A stretch of DNA of 64,000 bases from Pyrenochaeta sp. MPI-SDFR-AT-0127 (lineage: Eukaryota > Ascomycota > Dothideomycetes > Pleosporales > Cucurbitariaceae): positions 124,001 to 188,000 of the forward strand of contig JAGTJM010000059.1 of the NCBI GenBank assembly GCA_020747015.1, in the 5' to 3' direction. The position numbers and the translations under genes were made by a program. Each line of letters starts with the position of its first letter. Position 1 is the first letter of the stretch. Shown piece by piece: positions 1-10,127 of this stretch. Below the pieces are notes generated by a model, which saw nothing but the letters and a program-made list of their open reading frames with translations, searched no databases and was not told the origin of the DNA.

Positions 1-407
1 GGGCATCTCTCGTTCCGTTTGGGGTCGTTGAATATGGCCTGCTGAAGTTCTTGTATGTACGAGAAGTACCAATCCGTTGTGATGTAGAACAGGGCGTGCT
101 TGCCATGGTGGTCGTGGGCGAATGTTCCATTCGGATATGCGACAGTGAAATATACGTAGTCCTCAGAGTAGATATGACAGTTTAGGAAGGGGATCATTTG
201 CTTGTTGTCTAGATTTTCTCGCTGGCCACTGCTTGCGAAGCCAAAACGCCAAGCGTTCGCGGATTGGAACGCATTCACGGGCAACATTTGTTCCGAGCGT
301 CGCTTGTTCTCACGCTTGGCAAGATCACTAAAAGAATTAGCTTTGTATTCTAGGGCAAGAATGGAAACGGTCTTAGAAGAGTAAGGATAGCAGTTATGAG
401 AAAGCAT
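1..407 (-). CDS. Partial gene cut by the left edge, unrecognised protein
   Basis: A minus-strand reading frame stays open from an ATG at 407 to the first base of the window (135 codons, no stop). The composition looks like real protein: charged, aromatic, with phrases such as SILALEYKANSF, NKRRSEQMLP, FLNCHIYSEDYVYFTVAYP and HALFYITTDWYFSYIQEL. It has no signal peptide or membrane helix and I recognise no family. The ATG at 407 is a guess. A GTGAGT donor at about 437 and TAG/AAG acceptors at about 330-375 mean this could instead be an internal exon joined to the membrane-protein ORF at 433-1154, but none of the junctions I tried with the strong donor keeps the frame. The C-terminus lies outside the window. 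Confidence 0.6.
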   Translation of the reverse strand, partial: MLSHNCYPYSSKTVSILALEYKANSFSDLAKRENKRRSEQMLPVNAFQSANAWRFGFASSGQRENLDNKQMIPFLNCHIYSEDYVYFTVAYPNGTFAHDHHGKHALFYITTDWYFSYIQELQQAIFNDPKRNERC

Positions 408-432
408 TGAAAATGACAGCTATCAACTTTAC

Positions 433-1154
433 TCACATTTCAGTGCTAGCGATTGAGTGTTCAGTCTCGCTCGAAGCAACCTGGCTTTTCTTCGTAGGAA
501 CAAGGACTTGAGATGGCGCTCTGATCCCATTCCAAAGTTGTCCAGTCTCTCTAGAAGGCATAGATGCAGGGAGACCTTGACAGTAGACTGTGATGAGCAC
601 CAAAGTCAAAGACGCCACGGTAATAGAAAGGGCCATGGGCATCATGTTGATTTCGATCAGAATCGCGGTGGTACTGAAGAATTCGAGAGCAAAGAAAATG
701 CAAGTACTTCAAAGTGAGGGCTTTCATGTATTTGAGGGCCACCCCTACAACCTAACTGGCCCACCATAACACCATGGCTAGGCATATTGGCGATTGCGTG
801 CACAACCTCTCGCTACCACAGGCCAACCGTCCACGGGCCAGCCCTATTCCTCAGCGCGAAAGTTGCCATCCTTACTCCAATCAAACAACAGAATATGAAG
901 GAAAGATGGGCCAGTATGCAATCACCCGCCAAAAGAGTACCAAATTGCCAAATGTTGTTGATCATAGGATACGGAAGACGATCCAAGGCGTTCACGACGA
1001 GCGACCAGAGCAGTGTGAAGGCAGTATATGCGAGGAATACTCCAAGCAACGTAGCGAAAGAAAGTATAATAGCGTCGCAGGCTAATCGTAACCAGAAGCG
1101 ATGCGAGTTCTCTTGCGTCTCAGTTGGCTCATCGTTGGTAGGTGGCTGTAACAT
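433..1154 (-). CDS. Small multi-spanning membrane protein, splice junction unresolved
   Basis: Two open stretches on the minus strand appear to be one gene. The first starts at ATG 1154 and runs about 105 codons: a short polar N-terminus rich in E/T/N, then about three hydrophobic helices (around ACDAIILSFATLLGVFLA, WQFGTLLAGDCILAHLSF and FCCLIGVRMA). The second (about 700-433) carries two more hydrophobic segments (CIFFALEFFSTTAILI and MALSITVASLTLVLITVY) and a Ser/Thr-rich tail ending at 433. They must be joined by an intron in about 700-880. A GTAAGG donor near 875 and TTCTTCAG or TTTGAAG acceptors near 680-700 are visible, but I could not fix a phase-consistent pair with certainty. No family is recognised. 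The neighbours at 1544-1792 and 2101-2582 are also short minus-strand membrane proteins. Confidence 0.45.
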
Positions 1155-1543
1155 GGCGGTACTTCAGGCTTGTGGAGTTTGGAACGGTAAATGAGTGCTG
1201 TGGGTTTCCAGGGAAGTTCGGGAGGAACAAGGATTTTAGACAAAACGAAATCTCTTTGCTGACTTCAAAGCACGCAACTGCAATCGAACGATACGTTGCA
1301 CGGGTTTAGTTGATTGCAGTTTGTGGGGGAACGAAGTCGATGCAACCAGTAGAGGCAAGTCAAGCTGTAAGCTTTGCGAATTAGCAAATCTCGAAGCTGG
1401 TATTCGATCACTTATGTATTCTGGTGCAATCATATATGCTTGGTCTTTCCACAGCACCGTAGTGTATGTGTGAATTATTTCGTAAAGCGATGTAGCATGA
1501 GTATCTTCGGTCGGCTGGTGGATTCCATCTCCGCATATCCACT

Positions 1544-1792
1544 CTACAACATTGTCCCTAGGTTATCGATATCCTGCTCTCTCCTTCGGCTACGGGAGTG
1601 CTTCCAGAGTTCGAAAATGAAGAAACCTGCTAAATGAGCGTCGAAGTGTGGAGAAATGGTCGGCACTTTGAGCACGAGAGCGAGGATCTCGATAACCGTA
1701 GTGAGCGTAAATGCGAGCGTAATAGACAGAACAATATAGGCGCCAATGAGGTATAAGACAAAGGAGGGAGCTAACCAGATCTTTGCTGTCAT
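1544..1792 (-). CDS. Small membrane protein ORF (82 aa), probably an incomplete gene model
   Basis: ATG at 1792 opens an 82-codon frame. It has a long hydrophobic N-terminal half (about residues 8-43, probably two helices: APSFVLYLIGAYIVLSITLA and TTVIEILALVLKV), a short loop, a third weaker helix (HLAGFFIFELW) and a basic end (KHSRSRRRE). The stop at 1544 may be intronic, because a possible donor (GTAGAG) sits beside it and a further open frame occurs at 1236-1457. It resembles the flanking membrane ORFs in size, orientation and helix spacing. That could reflect a diverged tandem family, but sequence identity between them is not obvious by eye. The function is unknown. Confidence 0.4.
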   Translation of the reverse strand: MTAKIWLAPSFVLYLIGAYIVLSITLAFTLTTVIEILALVLKVPTISPHFDAHLAGFFIFELWKHSRSRRREQDIDNLGTML

Positions 1793-2100
1793 GTTTGCGT
1801 TTGTGAAGCAGAAAGTATGGTATCAGAAATGATGTTTTGGGGCTTATTTTCGGGATCGGATGCTGAGTCGGGAAGTCATTGCAGTTTAGTGCTTGGGGTC
1901 AAGTTGATATGTATGAATATTGATTCAATAGATGGTGAAAGTGCAAGTACGAGTATTTTGTATGCCATCAGGCGCGTTGAACAAGGAGGTGCGACTATCA
2001 ATTAGTCAAGCTTCACCCTAATCACCCAGACGTTTTCCGCTCAACTGTTCTTGTCCAAAGTTTCACTCATCGCACCAAACAACGCCATCCCTCCCTCCAA

Positions 2101-2582
2101 TCACTCATCTTCCTCCTCCCTCTGCGCCTCACGAAACCCCAAGATCCAAACCCAGAGCGCCGCCCCGCTCGCAATCAGGCACCACAAAAAGATCCATGCT
2201 ACCTTCATGACGAGCCCTCTATCCGGGGTGAGAAGAAAAGACATAAATTCTGCGGCCTGGATGAGGAGAAAGGCTGCTGTGGTGACGGTGCTTGTGTATG
2301 CGGTGATGCAGAATATTATTGCTGGGAGGGTGGATGGCATTGCAGATGGGGTTTTGGATGGGATATCTAGAGAGAATGGAAAGAAGGGAAAATGGAGGGA
2401 ACAAGGAAAGAAAAGGCGATAAAGTTTGGGATTGTATATGGAAGTTTGATGATGTATTTCACTGTTCTATCAGTGTTGCTTTCACAATCACTCACCATAT
2501 ACATAGCCACGATAGCAGACGAACAGCCCAATAACCCATACAACACCAAAAGTACTACAAAAGGTCTCATAGCGACATGCAT
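2101..2582 (-). CDS. Small multi-spanning membrane protein, two exons (about 120 aa)
   Basis: Proposed exons are 2582-2486 and 2366-2101, joined over a 119-bp intron (GTGAAA donor, TTCTCTCTAG acceptor) with matching phase. The product has a first helix (around RPFVVLLVLYGLLGCSSAIV), a second long hydrophobic segment (around PAIIFCITAYTSTVTTAAFL), a short loop, a third helix (around VAWIFLWCLIASGAALWVWI) and an acidic tail EAQREEEDE. A stronger GTGAGT donor lies six bases upstream but gives the wrong phase. The gene has the same strand and size class as the two ORFs to its left. No family is recognised. The membrane location is inferred from hydropathy only. Confidence 0.5.
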
Positions 2583-2899
2583 AACTTCAGCATCACAGAA
2601 ATCCGCACAGGGCACATTGTAACATTGGAGAGTATCGTTTCCATACAAAAATGTGTACGATGAGATGGGTATCAAAATAATCCATGACAACCAAAAAAGA
2701 ACTCCCTAACATTTGACAAGAGGAGTTCTCATCATTTCAAGAAAATAAAAACAGTGAGATAAAGGGACCTTCTCACTTCATGTTTGGTTATTCTCATAGA
2801 AAATTTATGTGTTTTGAAAAGAAGAGGAAGCTCGCTAAATCCGCTCCGTTATGTCTTGCGAAAGAATACCCATTGTCCCTTTGATTATTACCCCATAGG

Positions 2900-4433
2900 C
2901 TATGGCGCACTTCCACTTCCATTGAGAAGATGCTCAAGATGTTCTTGATTATCTTTGACATGTATTTGGGTTGATTTCTCTCCCGTGATAGCAGGTGGCA
3001 CGTCATGCTGCTTCGGGGCTGGATCGGTAGATTGCTCGGCCTCGAGTTCAGCGAAAAGGGCTTCGTAGTCTGCAGCATCGTCGACGACTTCTGGGCCAGG
3101 CTCTGGTTTAGGCTGGGACTTTGCTTCCAGCGCTCGCTCGGGGTCCTTCTTTCTTGGCATGAAATACGGCGATCTTGTTGGAGTCCTGAGAGTTTCTGAA
3201 ATCTCAGGCGCGTTCCGGAGCTCAGGTGTGCTGGATCTCGATCCTTGGACAGCCAGGCTGTCAGCGGCAACATTGCCCGGGTCGTTTGCGTGGCCTTTGA
3301 TCCACTTGAAGTTGGTCTTTGCTTTGCACATGTCTCGCTCTCGTATCCTGGCAATGATGGGCTCGATGAGATCCCTGTTCTCAACGGCTTTGCCAGAGGA
3401 AGTCTTCCAGTTGTGCTTCTCCCAGTTCTGGAACCACTCTGTGAGACATCGTATTGAGTAGTACGAATCGGTGACGATCAAAACGTCGCGATCGATGGGG
3501 ATATGATCCAAGGCCCGAGCTACCGCAGTCAATTCGGCACGTTGGTTGGTTTGCCGGTCGCCTCGGAGTGGCTCGGACACGTTTCTCGGATCCTTTGGAC
3601 CAAAGTACACGCCTACGCCGGCTACGGCGCCAGCCTGGCCATTTCCTAGCGAGCTCCCGTCCGTGTAGACCACAATAGGACCACTGAATTCTCCAGTCGG
3701 ATGTCTCTTTGTTGCGTTGAGCTCTTCTTCAGTCTTGGCCCTGATGTTTCCAGTGTCCACGTCAAGCTTGATTGTCCGGTCGAATCCGTCTTCTGAATCT
3801 GGTGGGAGAGGACCCATGCCAGGTTCATAATGGACATTGCCGTTTGTGAGGGCTTTGGGCAGGGCGTGGTCTTTCTTTTGCTTCTTGGCGACATGGTCGC
3901 CAACCTTGCATCCCTTGCCCGCTGCCAGTGATGATGTTTCAGAGAGGTCACCTCTCAAGCTAATGGGCGCACTGGCACCGCGCTTGAACTCGTCCACGTA
4001 TGCTTGCGCTTCTGCCCAAGTTGCAAAGGCTTTTTGTTTGCAGCCCGCGCAACCTTTTGTTTGTGCTTGTACCGTTGCGTAATCAGTGTAGACGCCTGGA
4101 ACGTGTCCGACGGCCACGCCGTAGTACTTTGTCGTCTTTCCCGATTTGGGCGTGGAGCTGGCGGAGCTGGCGGAGCCCTTTAGCATTGCTTCGGCTTCTG
4201 AATATGTACTGAATTTCTTGTCTGAGAGAGTTAGAGTAAGAGTATAATCGCGAGGCTGAGCACTAGAACCTACAAACTGGATTAGGGAATCCCTGCACTT
4301 GTCGATTTGCTTCGTCCCAGGTCTGGTATACGCCTGGGGTTCGTCCAACCTTGACAGCGTAGAAGGCGAGTGGAGAAGTCCTCTTCCGCTTCCCGCTTGA
4401 TGTGTTTGAGGTTATCGACCTGGAGTCCGCCAT
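2900..4433 (-). CDS. RNH1: Ribonuclease H1 with two N-terminal viroplasmin (HBD) domains
   Basis: RNase H1 cuts the RNA strand of RNA:DNA hybrids in the nucleus and often in mitochondria. Exons are 4433-4274 and 4221-2900. The 52-bp intron (GTAGGT...CTCTCAG) splits a Tyr codon, so the first hybrid-binding domain reads continuously (FYAVKVGRTPGVY...FSTYSEAEAML, residues about 23-70). A second viroplasmin-type domain follows at about 85-132 (YYGVAVGHVPGVYTDY, WAEAQAYVDEF). The catalytic RNase H domain spans about 235-380 with the acidic tetrad in place: D241 (VVYTDGSS), E283 (QRAELTA), D305 (IVTDSYYS) and D374 (GNVAADSLA). The C-terminal 110 residues are P/E/S-rich and unstructured. The product is 493 aa, and ATG 4433 is the first in frame with the first domain. 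The identification is firm. Confidence 0.93.
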
Positions 4434-5246
4434 TGTTTCGTCGTTTCCAAAATTTGATTCGGGACTGTCTTGCCAGGCTAAAAAGACGCGCCGTGCGTTG
4501 TGTGAGAGGTCTACAAAGTGGTAGCGCCTGGGATGTTGTATCGATGTGAGGGTGTTTATTGTAATTGAAACGCGGTCCAAGAGACAACTATGACGTGTAT
4601 GCGCGCATCTGATATCGTCAGCGCTGTTCTAATTGTGCAGAAGCCAGCTGGCCAGCTCATGGCGGTAAACCGACCTGTCGGCAGTGCGCAGAGGTAGCCC
4701 AGTCGCGTAGTGATGGACAAACCGCTTGACGATGTGGCTCATACAGCGCCAGATGCAAGTCGCGGGGGGGAGATTGCGACGCGAAAGCGGCAGAAAAGAT
4801 GCGATGCGCAAAGTGGAGGTTAGCGATGGCGACGCGGTGACTTTTGCGTGTGGAGTCGGAGGGGATGGTTGCGGAGATGCATCTCGGGGGTGCTTGGACC
4901 CCTTGGCCGCTTCTCAATTACTCAGGGCTACATGGAGGGTACGAAGGGTACGAAGGGGAACTGGGTCAAAGCATAGCTCTAATGTGTGCAGTACTTGAGG
5001 GAATAGAGTCTAGAGCACTATCTAGAGTACTATCTAGACTATCATCACTGCCTACCATTCTTGAAGCTGTGTAGATTGTCTGCTACTGTCCAATCCTCGG
5101 GGCATCGGCTCCACTCACGCAATATGGCGTACTTGAGGCTCTGCCCCTCGGTCACGCGCCGCATGTCCATCTCTCAACCACTTTGTTTCATGCACCAGGC
5201 TCTACATTACCAGACACCCGTCAATACCCAGTCTGTACATGTCATC
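4434..5246. other. Intergenic region between RNase H1 and the DUF202 gene
   Basis: Divergent spacing of about 0.8 kb that presumably carries both promoters. Open frames here are short and of odd composition. A small direct repeat around tctagagtactatctagact is visible near 5010-5040. No gene is supported. Confidence 0.5.
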
Positions 5247-5787
5247 ATGTTTAATGTGTTTGAAGTAAGACACGTCCCGGCATGCTAGCCACGGGGATCC
5301 GCGCTGACCCAGGCTGCAGGGCCGCAATGTAGCAGACAGATACCGACTGCGTGCCCACCGCGCGCGCTCTGTCGTGTTGACCAGCTCTGAGCTGGTGGAG
5401 ATACGGGCAGCACAGCGGACGTTTGAGGGGGCGTACATTCGGACGGCGATTGGGCAGTTTTCGTTTGCGCTCATTGTGCTCAAGATCTTCACGGCCGAGT
5501 TCTACTCGATTGGGGCGCTGTTTGCAGTGTATGGGGCTGGGATTCTCTTCATCAGCCTGTTCCGGCGACAGCAGGGTATGTCAGTTGAGAGCGGCATCAA
5601 GTGACTGCAGCGTGCCGACTGCGACTAACGAGTGGCAGGAAACAAACAGTTCTTTTCAGAAGTGGGCGAGGATGGATTGCACCGAAAAAAGTTCCGAACC
5701 AGCGGCAATGTCGTGTCGGTGTTGACGGCGCTCAGCATCTCGGCGTATATTTGCCTGCTGGTGCTGACATTGCGGCTCGAGACGTAG
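5247..5787 (+). CDS. DUF202 domain membrane protein
   Basis: Three exons are proposed: 5247-5264, 5320-5575 and 5639-5787. The first intron ends CTGACCCAGGCTGCAG. The second runs GTATGT...GGCAG and its phase gives GNKQFFSE across the join. The product is about 140 aa. The core is the fungal DUF202/YidH-like pattern: a helix with EIRAAQRTFEGAYIRTA, a first membrane segment (FSFALIVLKIF), a second (FYSIGALFAVYGAGILFISL), a loop with FRRQQG, KKFRTSGN and a third segment (SVLTALSISAYICLLVLTL). DUF202 proteins are small three-helix membrane proteins of unknown function; some fungal members are vacuolar or linked to polyphosphate polymerases. The tiny first exon is the weakest part. Exons 2 and 3 are well supported. 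Confidence 0.75.
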
Positions 5788-6420
5788 AAGACGACGACGA
5801 CGCAACGGGCCTAGGACATGTCGGGTCGGGGAGTTCAGCTTAGCGATGTCGGCGGCTCAATCTACATGTCGAGAGCAGAGTGACGGGATAGTGTGGGGAA
5901 ATACCCGTTCGTGTATGCATATTGAATGCCAAGGGCTTGGTTGTGCCTGCATTACCTCTGCGCACGCTGACGTCGGTCGACTGTGGTCTTATGGATGGGT
6001 GGGCGGCGTCGTGACGATGAATCCAAGGTGCGGTCGAGACAGATGGCGGTGGGTGCGGTGGGTGCGGTGAGAGGGTGTGTCACATGATCAGCGGCTGCAA
6101 TCCAGGAGGACGAGGACGGGGACAAGGGACAAGGGACAAATGATGGACGATGGATGGACTGCTCTTCTGACAGCTCTACTGCGTCTGACTGCGTCGTCGT
6201 CTCGAGCTGCAATGGGCGGTGCGTGGCTGGATGATTGGCAGCTCGGGGTCGGAGTGTTGGGGGGTTGTCCGCTTTGGGCGCCGACCAGAGAGCAGCGAGC
6301 AGCGAGCAGCCACCAAAGCAGCCTGTCACAGACGACGACGGCCGCGACGCTCAGATTGAATGCACAAACTCACGGTTGATGCTCAACATGGCGGTGGCCT
6401 GCCCTCGTGCGCCCCCCGTG

Positions 6421-6427
6421 TATATAA
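6421..6427 (+). promoter_or_regulatory. TATA-like element
   Basis: TATATAA in an otherwise GC-rich stretch, about 470 bp upstream of the PFK-2 start codon. The spacing would imply a long 5' leader. This is a sequence match only. Confidence 0.3.
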
Positions 6428-6679
6428 GAAAATGTGCCTCGCCACCCACGCCGGCCTGGGACGCGTTCCTGAAAACTCGCCCCCCGCTATCGCCTAGTTT
6501 TTCTGGCTGCGGACCGTTATAGCGATTGTAGTCTGCCGCTTGGGAACAGCGACACCGTGAAACAGCGCGCCCGTACATTCAACCTCCGACCGGAACAGTC
6601 ATCGCCCAGATAACACAATCCACCGTCACCGGCCTGACTACCAAGGGCACAACCCACTCGGTCACCTCCCACTCGACGC

Positions 6680-6760
6680 TCACAATCATACGCACACCCA
6701 CAATCATACTCACACCCACAATCATACTCACACCCACACCCACACCCACGCTCACACTCA

Positions 6761-6799
<39 letters not shown>

Positions 6800-6801
6800 A
6801 C
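6680..6801 (+). repeat. CA/CT-rich tandem repeat in the 5' leader
   Basis: Imperfect tandem units cacaatcatact/cacacccaca pass into (CACACC)n and then a long run of (CTCACT)n. The strand is almost purine-free on the coding side and ends 90 bp before the PFK-2 ATG. It probably lies in the 5' UTR or core promoter and is likely length-variable between strains. Confidence 0.85.
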
Positions 6802-6892
6802 AAAAACCTTCTTTTTCCCAGCCGTCACTGTGCCCAGCAACCTGGGAGCGGCTAGCTTCCCACCAGGCCCGCTTGGCGTCGATTGAGTGGAA

Positions 6893-9330
6893 ATGGCCGC
6901 AATCCCGTCGCCGAGAGTGACCGCGCCAGGAACACCGCAGCTGCCGCCATACTCTGCTCCACCACTACCACCACCACCACCACCACCACCACGCCGCCGC
7001 TCCTCTGCCTCGTCCACGCCCTTGAATCCGCACAATCGCCGCACCAGCTCCCACTCCATCTTCGCGCGAAACGTTCTCATGAGCAAACTCACCCTGCCTG
7101 GCCACCATCACGCCCACAACAACTACCTCTCCAACTCGGAACCCCCACGGCCCCTCCCAGCACAGCCCGCACTGCCCGCGCTGCCCGCGCTGCCCATCGC
7201 CGCCCCGCCCAAGAGCGTCCAACAGATCAGAGACCTGGCCGCACACCATGGCGACCTCAAGCCCCTGCCTCTGAACGTCAACCACCACCATGGCCTTGCA
7301 ATTGGCAAGGACGGCGTTGGCGTCGCCCTGAGCGATACCCCGCTGCCCTCACATCCAGGGAGCCCGCGGGAGTGAGTGCATGCACTTTTTTTTATTTTTT
7401 TTTATTTTCTACTTTCTATTTTTTTGGTATTTTTTGGTTCTTTTTTATTCATCCTTTCCTCATACAATCAGAGACTGATAGCTGCAGTACTCTGACAAGA
7501 AACAGCTCAGCTACCTCGACCCCCCGACTGCGCCCTACCACGCTCGACATCCCCGGCTTGACAAAGTCAAAGGTCTCGCCCGACGGCAAGATTGCTCAGC
7601 GCGATGTCGGCTCCAAGCTCGTCATCGTCATGGTCGGCCTGCCCGCCCGCGGCAAGTCGTACATCACCAAGAAGATGGCCCGCTATCTGAATTGGCTGCA
7701 GCACGACACCCTCATCTTCAATGTCGGCGAGAAGCGCAGGGTGGCTGCGAGCGGGCACGGCTTTCGCCTGTCACAGGCCAGTCTGGACAGAATCCCCTCT
7801 GGCGTCAGGGACGCCCTCGAGCAGCACAAGGACTCGCTCCCACAAATCGCCGCCAAAATCCTCATCAACGGTAAAACGGCGCAGGACGAATCGCTGGACC
7901 CACTCAACCTGTCCGACCCACTTCTCGACAGCAGCGCTATCGAAGACGCGAGTCCACCTCGCGTCCACGTCATATCGCCGGGCCCGGAGGTACCCACACC
8001 GAACAACGAGGCAGCGAGGACTGAGGCAGAGAACAACGACGAGGCACTCGACCAAGACGAGTCCATGGACCAGTCGGCAAACTTCTTCGATCCCGCAAAC
8101 ACAAAGGCAGCCCAGATCCGCGAGCAATGTGCCATGGAGACGCTGGACGACCTGTTGGACTACATTCTGACGGGCAGTGGATCAGTGGGCATTTTCGACG
8201 CCACAAACAGCACGCTTGCGCGGAGGAAGCAGATCATGGACCGCATTCGATCACGAGCGGGCCCAGAGCTCAACGTCTTGTTCGTCGAGAGCGTGTGTCG
8301 AGACCAACATCTGCTCGAATCCAACATGCGCCTCAAACTCTCCGGTCCCGACTACCAAGACAAGGACCCCGTCGCGGCCCTGGAGGACTTCAAAAAGCGT
8401 GTGGCCATTTATGAGAAGAACTACGTGCCAATCGGCGACTACGAGGAAGACAACAACATGCCCTATGTGAAAATGGTCGACGTCGGTCGCAAGATGATCT
8501 CACATCAGGTCAAGGGCTTCCTTGCTGGCCAAGCCGTCTACTACCTCCTCAACTTCAACCTTGCGCCACGCATGATCTGGATTACTCGGCATGGCGAGTC
8601 CATGGACAATGTAGCTGGCAAGATTGGCGGCGACTCGGACCTCAGTGCCAATGGACAAAAGTACGCACAGGCCATGACGCGCTTCATCGGCCAGCAGAGG
8701 AAGGAGTGGGCCGTCCGGCAAGCCGACAAGATAGCAAACACACACTTCCCGCCCGTCCCCGGCGACCACACACCGCCGAATCCCTACTACAGCCACGAGA
8801 TGGAGCACCACAACTTCTGCGTGTGGACAAGCATGCTCAAGCGAAGCGTCCAGTCAGGACAGTACTTTTGCGACGAGGACTTTGAGGTCAAGCAGATGCG
8901 CATGCTCGACGAACTGAATGCAGGCATCATGGAGGGTCTCACCTACAACGAAATCCGCACAAAGTATGCAGAGGAGTATCTCCGACGGCGGCGCGACAAA
9001 CTCGCTTACCGCTACCCCGGCCCCGGCGGCGAAGGCTACCTCGACGTCATCAACCGCATCCGCCCGGTGATTGTGGAGCTGGAGCGCATGACAGATCACT
9101 GCCTACTCATCACTCACCGCAGCGTCGCGAGGGTCTTGTTGGCGTACTTCCAGGGCTTGAAGCGCGAGGACGTGGCTGACCTAGACTGTCCGCTCGGTAT
9201 GCTGTATCAGCTGGAGCCCAAGCCGTATGGCGTGGAATTCAAGGCGTGGCGATATAACTCTGAGACGGACGACTTTGATCATCTGCCAGATTATAAGCTA
9301 AGGAGGGCGCCTACACTGCCGCTTAATTAG
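6893..9330 (+). CDS. 6-phosphofructo-2-kinase / fructose-2,6-bisphosphatase
   Basis: A bifunctional cytosolic enzyme that makes and breaks fructose-2,6-bisphosphate, the signal controlling glycolysis and gluconeogenesis. Exons are 6893-7371 and 7488-9330. The 116-bp intron (GTGAGT...CTGATAGCTGCAG) shifts the frame, giving 773 aa. Residues 1-159 are a low-complexity Pro/His/Ala-rich N-terminal tail. The kinase follows, with Walker A GLPARGKS at 210-217 and FNVGEKRR. An acidic, Ser/Pro-rich insertion of about 90 residues sits inside the kinase (about 285-375). The phosphatase has RHGES with nucleophile His528, the AGIMEGLTYNEI segment and the second His703 in THRSVARV. Both active sites look intact, unlike yeast Pfk26. 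ATG 6893 is the first in frame with the N-tail. Confidence 0.93.
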
Positions 9331-10127
9331 CTTGATCGAATGGGGCTTTGGCGTGTGTATTCTGATCTCGGTGGTTTTTTCTCTCTCCGTTTGGGTTGTA
9401 CTTCTACACTTCTCCTTATGGGTCTTACTGGGCAGGCTACAGGGCGGGCAATTGCGTCATGCATTTCTTTTTTCGCCTTCCTCATTTTTAACGTCCTTGT
9501 AATGAGTGTCCTTCCGATTTCTTGCTAGTCTCTCCCATTAGGAGGGGTTTTTTTTACCAACGCTGCATGTTCGGGAGTGTAGTTTAGTATTCCTTTTCCT
9601 TTATCAAGACCCGCGTACTCGGTTCTTTCTTTTACGTACCTGCTCATGACTTTCATGGCCCACCCTTTGACATTTTTCCCTCACTTTTTCTTCCTTCTCT
9701 GGTTTTGCTTAAGCGAGTACGCCATGACGAAACGAGATCATTCATGCAGTAGTAGTAGAAATTGAATGACACGCTGGGGTGTTTGTGTTTTAGACATGTA
9801 CATTTGGGGGGTTTGACAGGTCCTGGGATGTACTACTGGAAATGTAAAATGTGAAAGATGATGGTCAAATGTGTGTCTTCGTCCTTGAGAGTTAGCCTCC
9901 CTCTTGATTTTCTTTGTGAGACGTGATCTTGTGGAGATACGCATGTGGAGTAATATCACAAAACGCACAGAGCATCAATGTCAGCGTGTCTCGAGTGAAT
10001 TCCAGTTTGCTACCAAGGTTCCGACGATCACACATCACGAGTACTTGGCCATTGTAACGCTCTGAGCTGGGTGACGGCGTCCAGCATCCACCCACCATCT
10101 CTCAGCACCTCAGAAGGCGAGTCGAGG
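9331..10127. other. Intergenic, 3' flank of PFK-2
   Basis: T-rich 3' UTR-like sequence followed by unassigned DNA. On the minus strand at about 10114-10040 a short open phrase (LRDGGWMLDAVTQL) could be a lost tail of the F-box-like gene upstream of it, but a stop separates them. Nothing else is seen. Confidence 0.4.

Larger units (their letters stand above)
5788..6892. other. Promoter and 5' leader region of the PFK-2 gene
   Basis: About 1.1 kb without a supported gene. It contains GC-rich and G-rich stretches, a TATA-like site at 6421 and a long CA/CT-rich tract at 6680-6801 directly upstream of the PFK-2 start. It most likely serves as promoter and leader. Confidence 0.5.

Noticed and set aside
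5374..5604. DUF202 ORF beginning at a GTG codon
   Set aside because: Fungal genes start with ATG; the frame continues upstream to a 3' splice site at 5319, so the GTG is internal.
6579..6803. Minus-strand frame with Glu-Ser and Val-Gly repeats
   Set aside because: It is only the translation of the CA/CT microsatellite, not a gene.
7690..8470. Alternative frames inside the PFK-2 gene up to 150 codons
   Set aside because: High GC3 makes long shadow frames; none has domain features.
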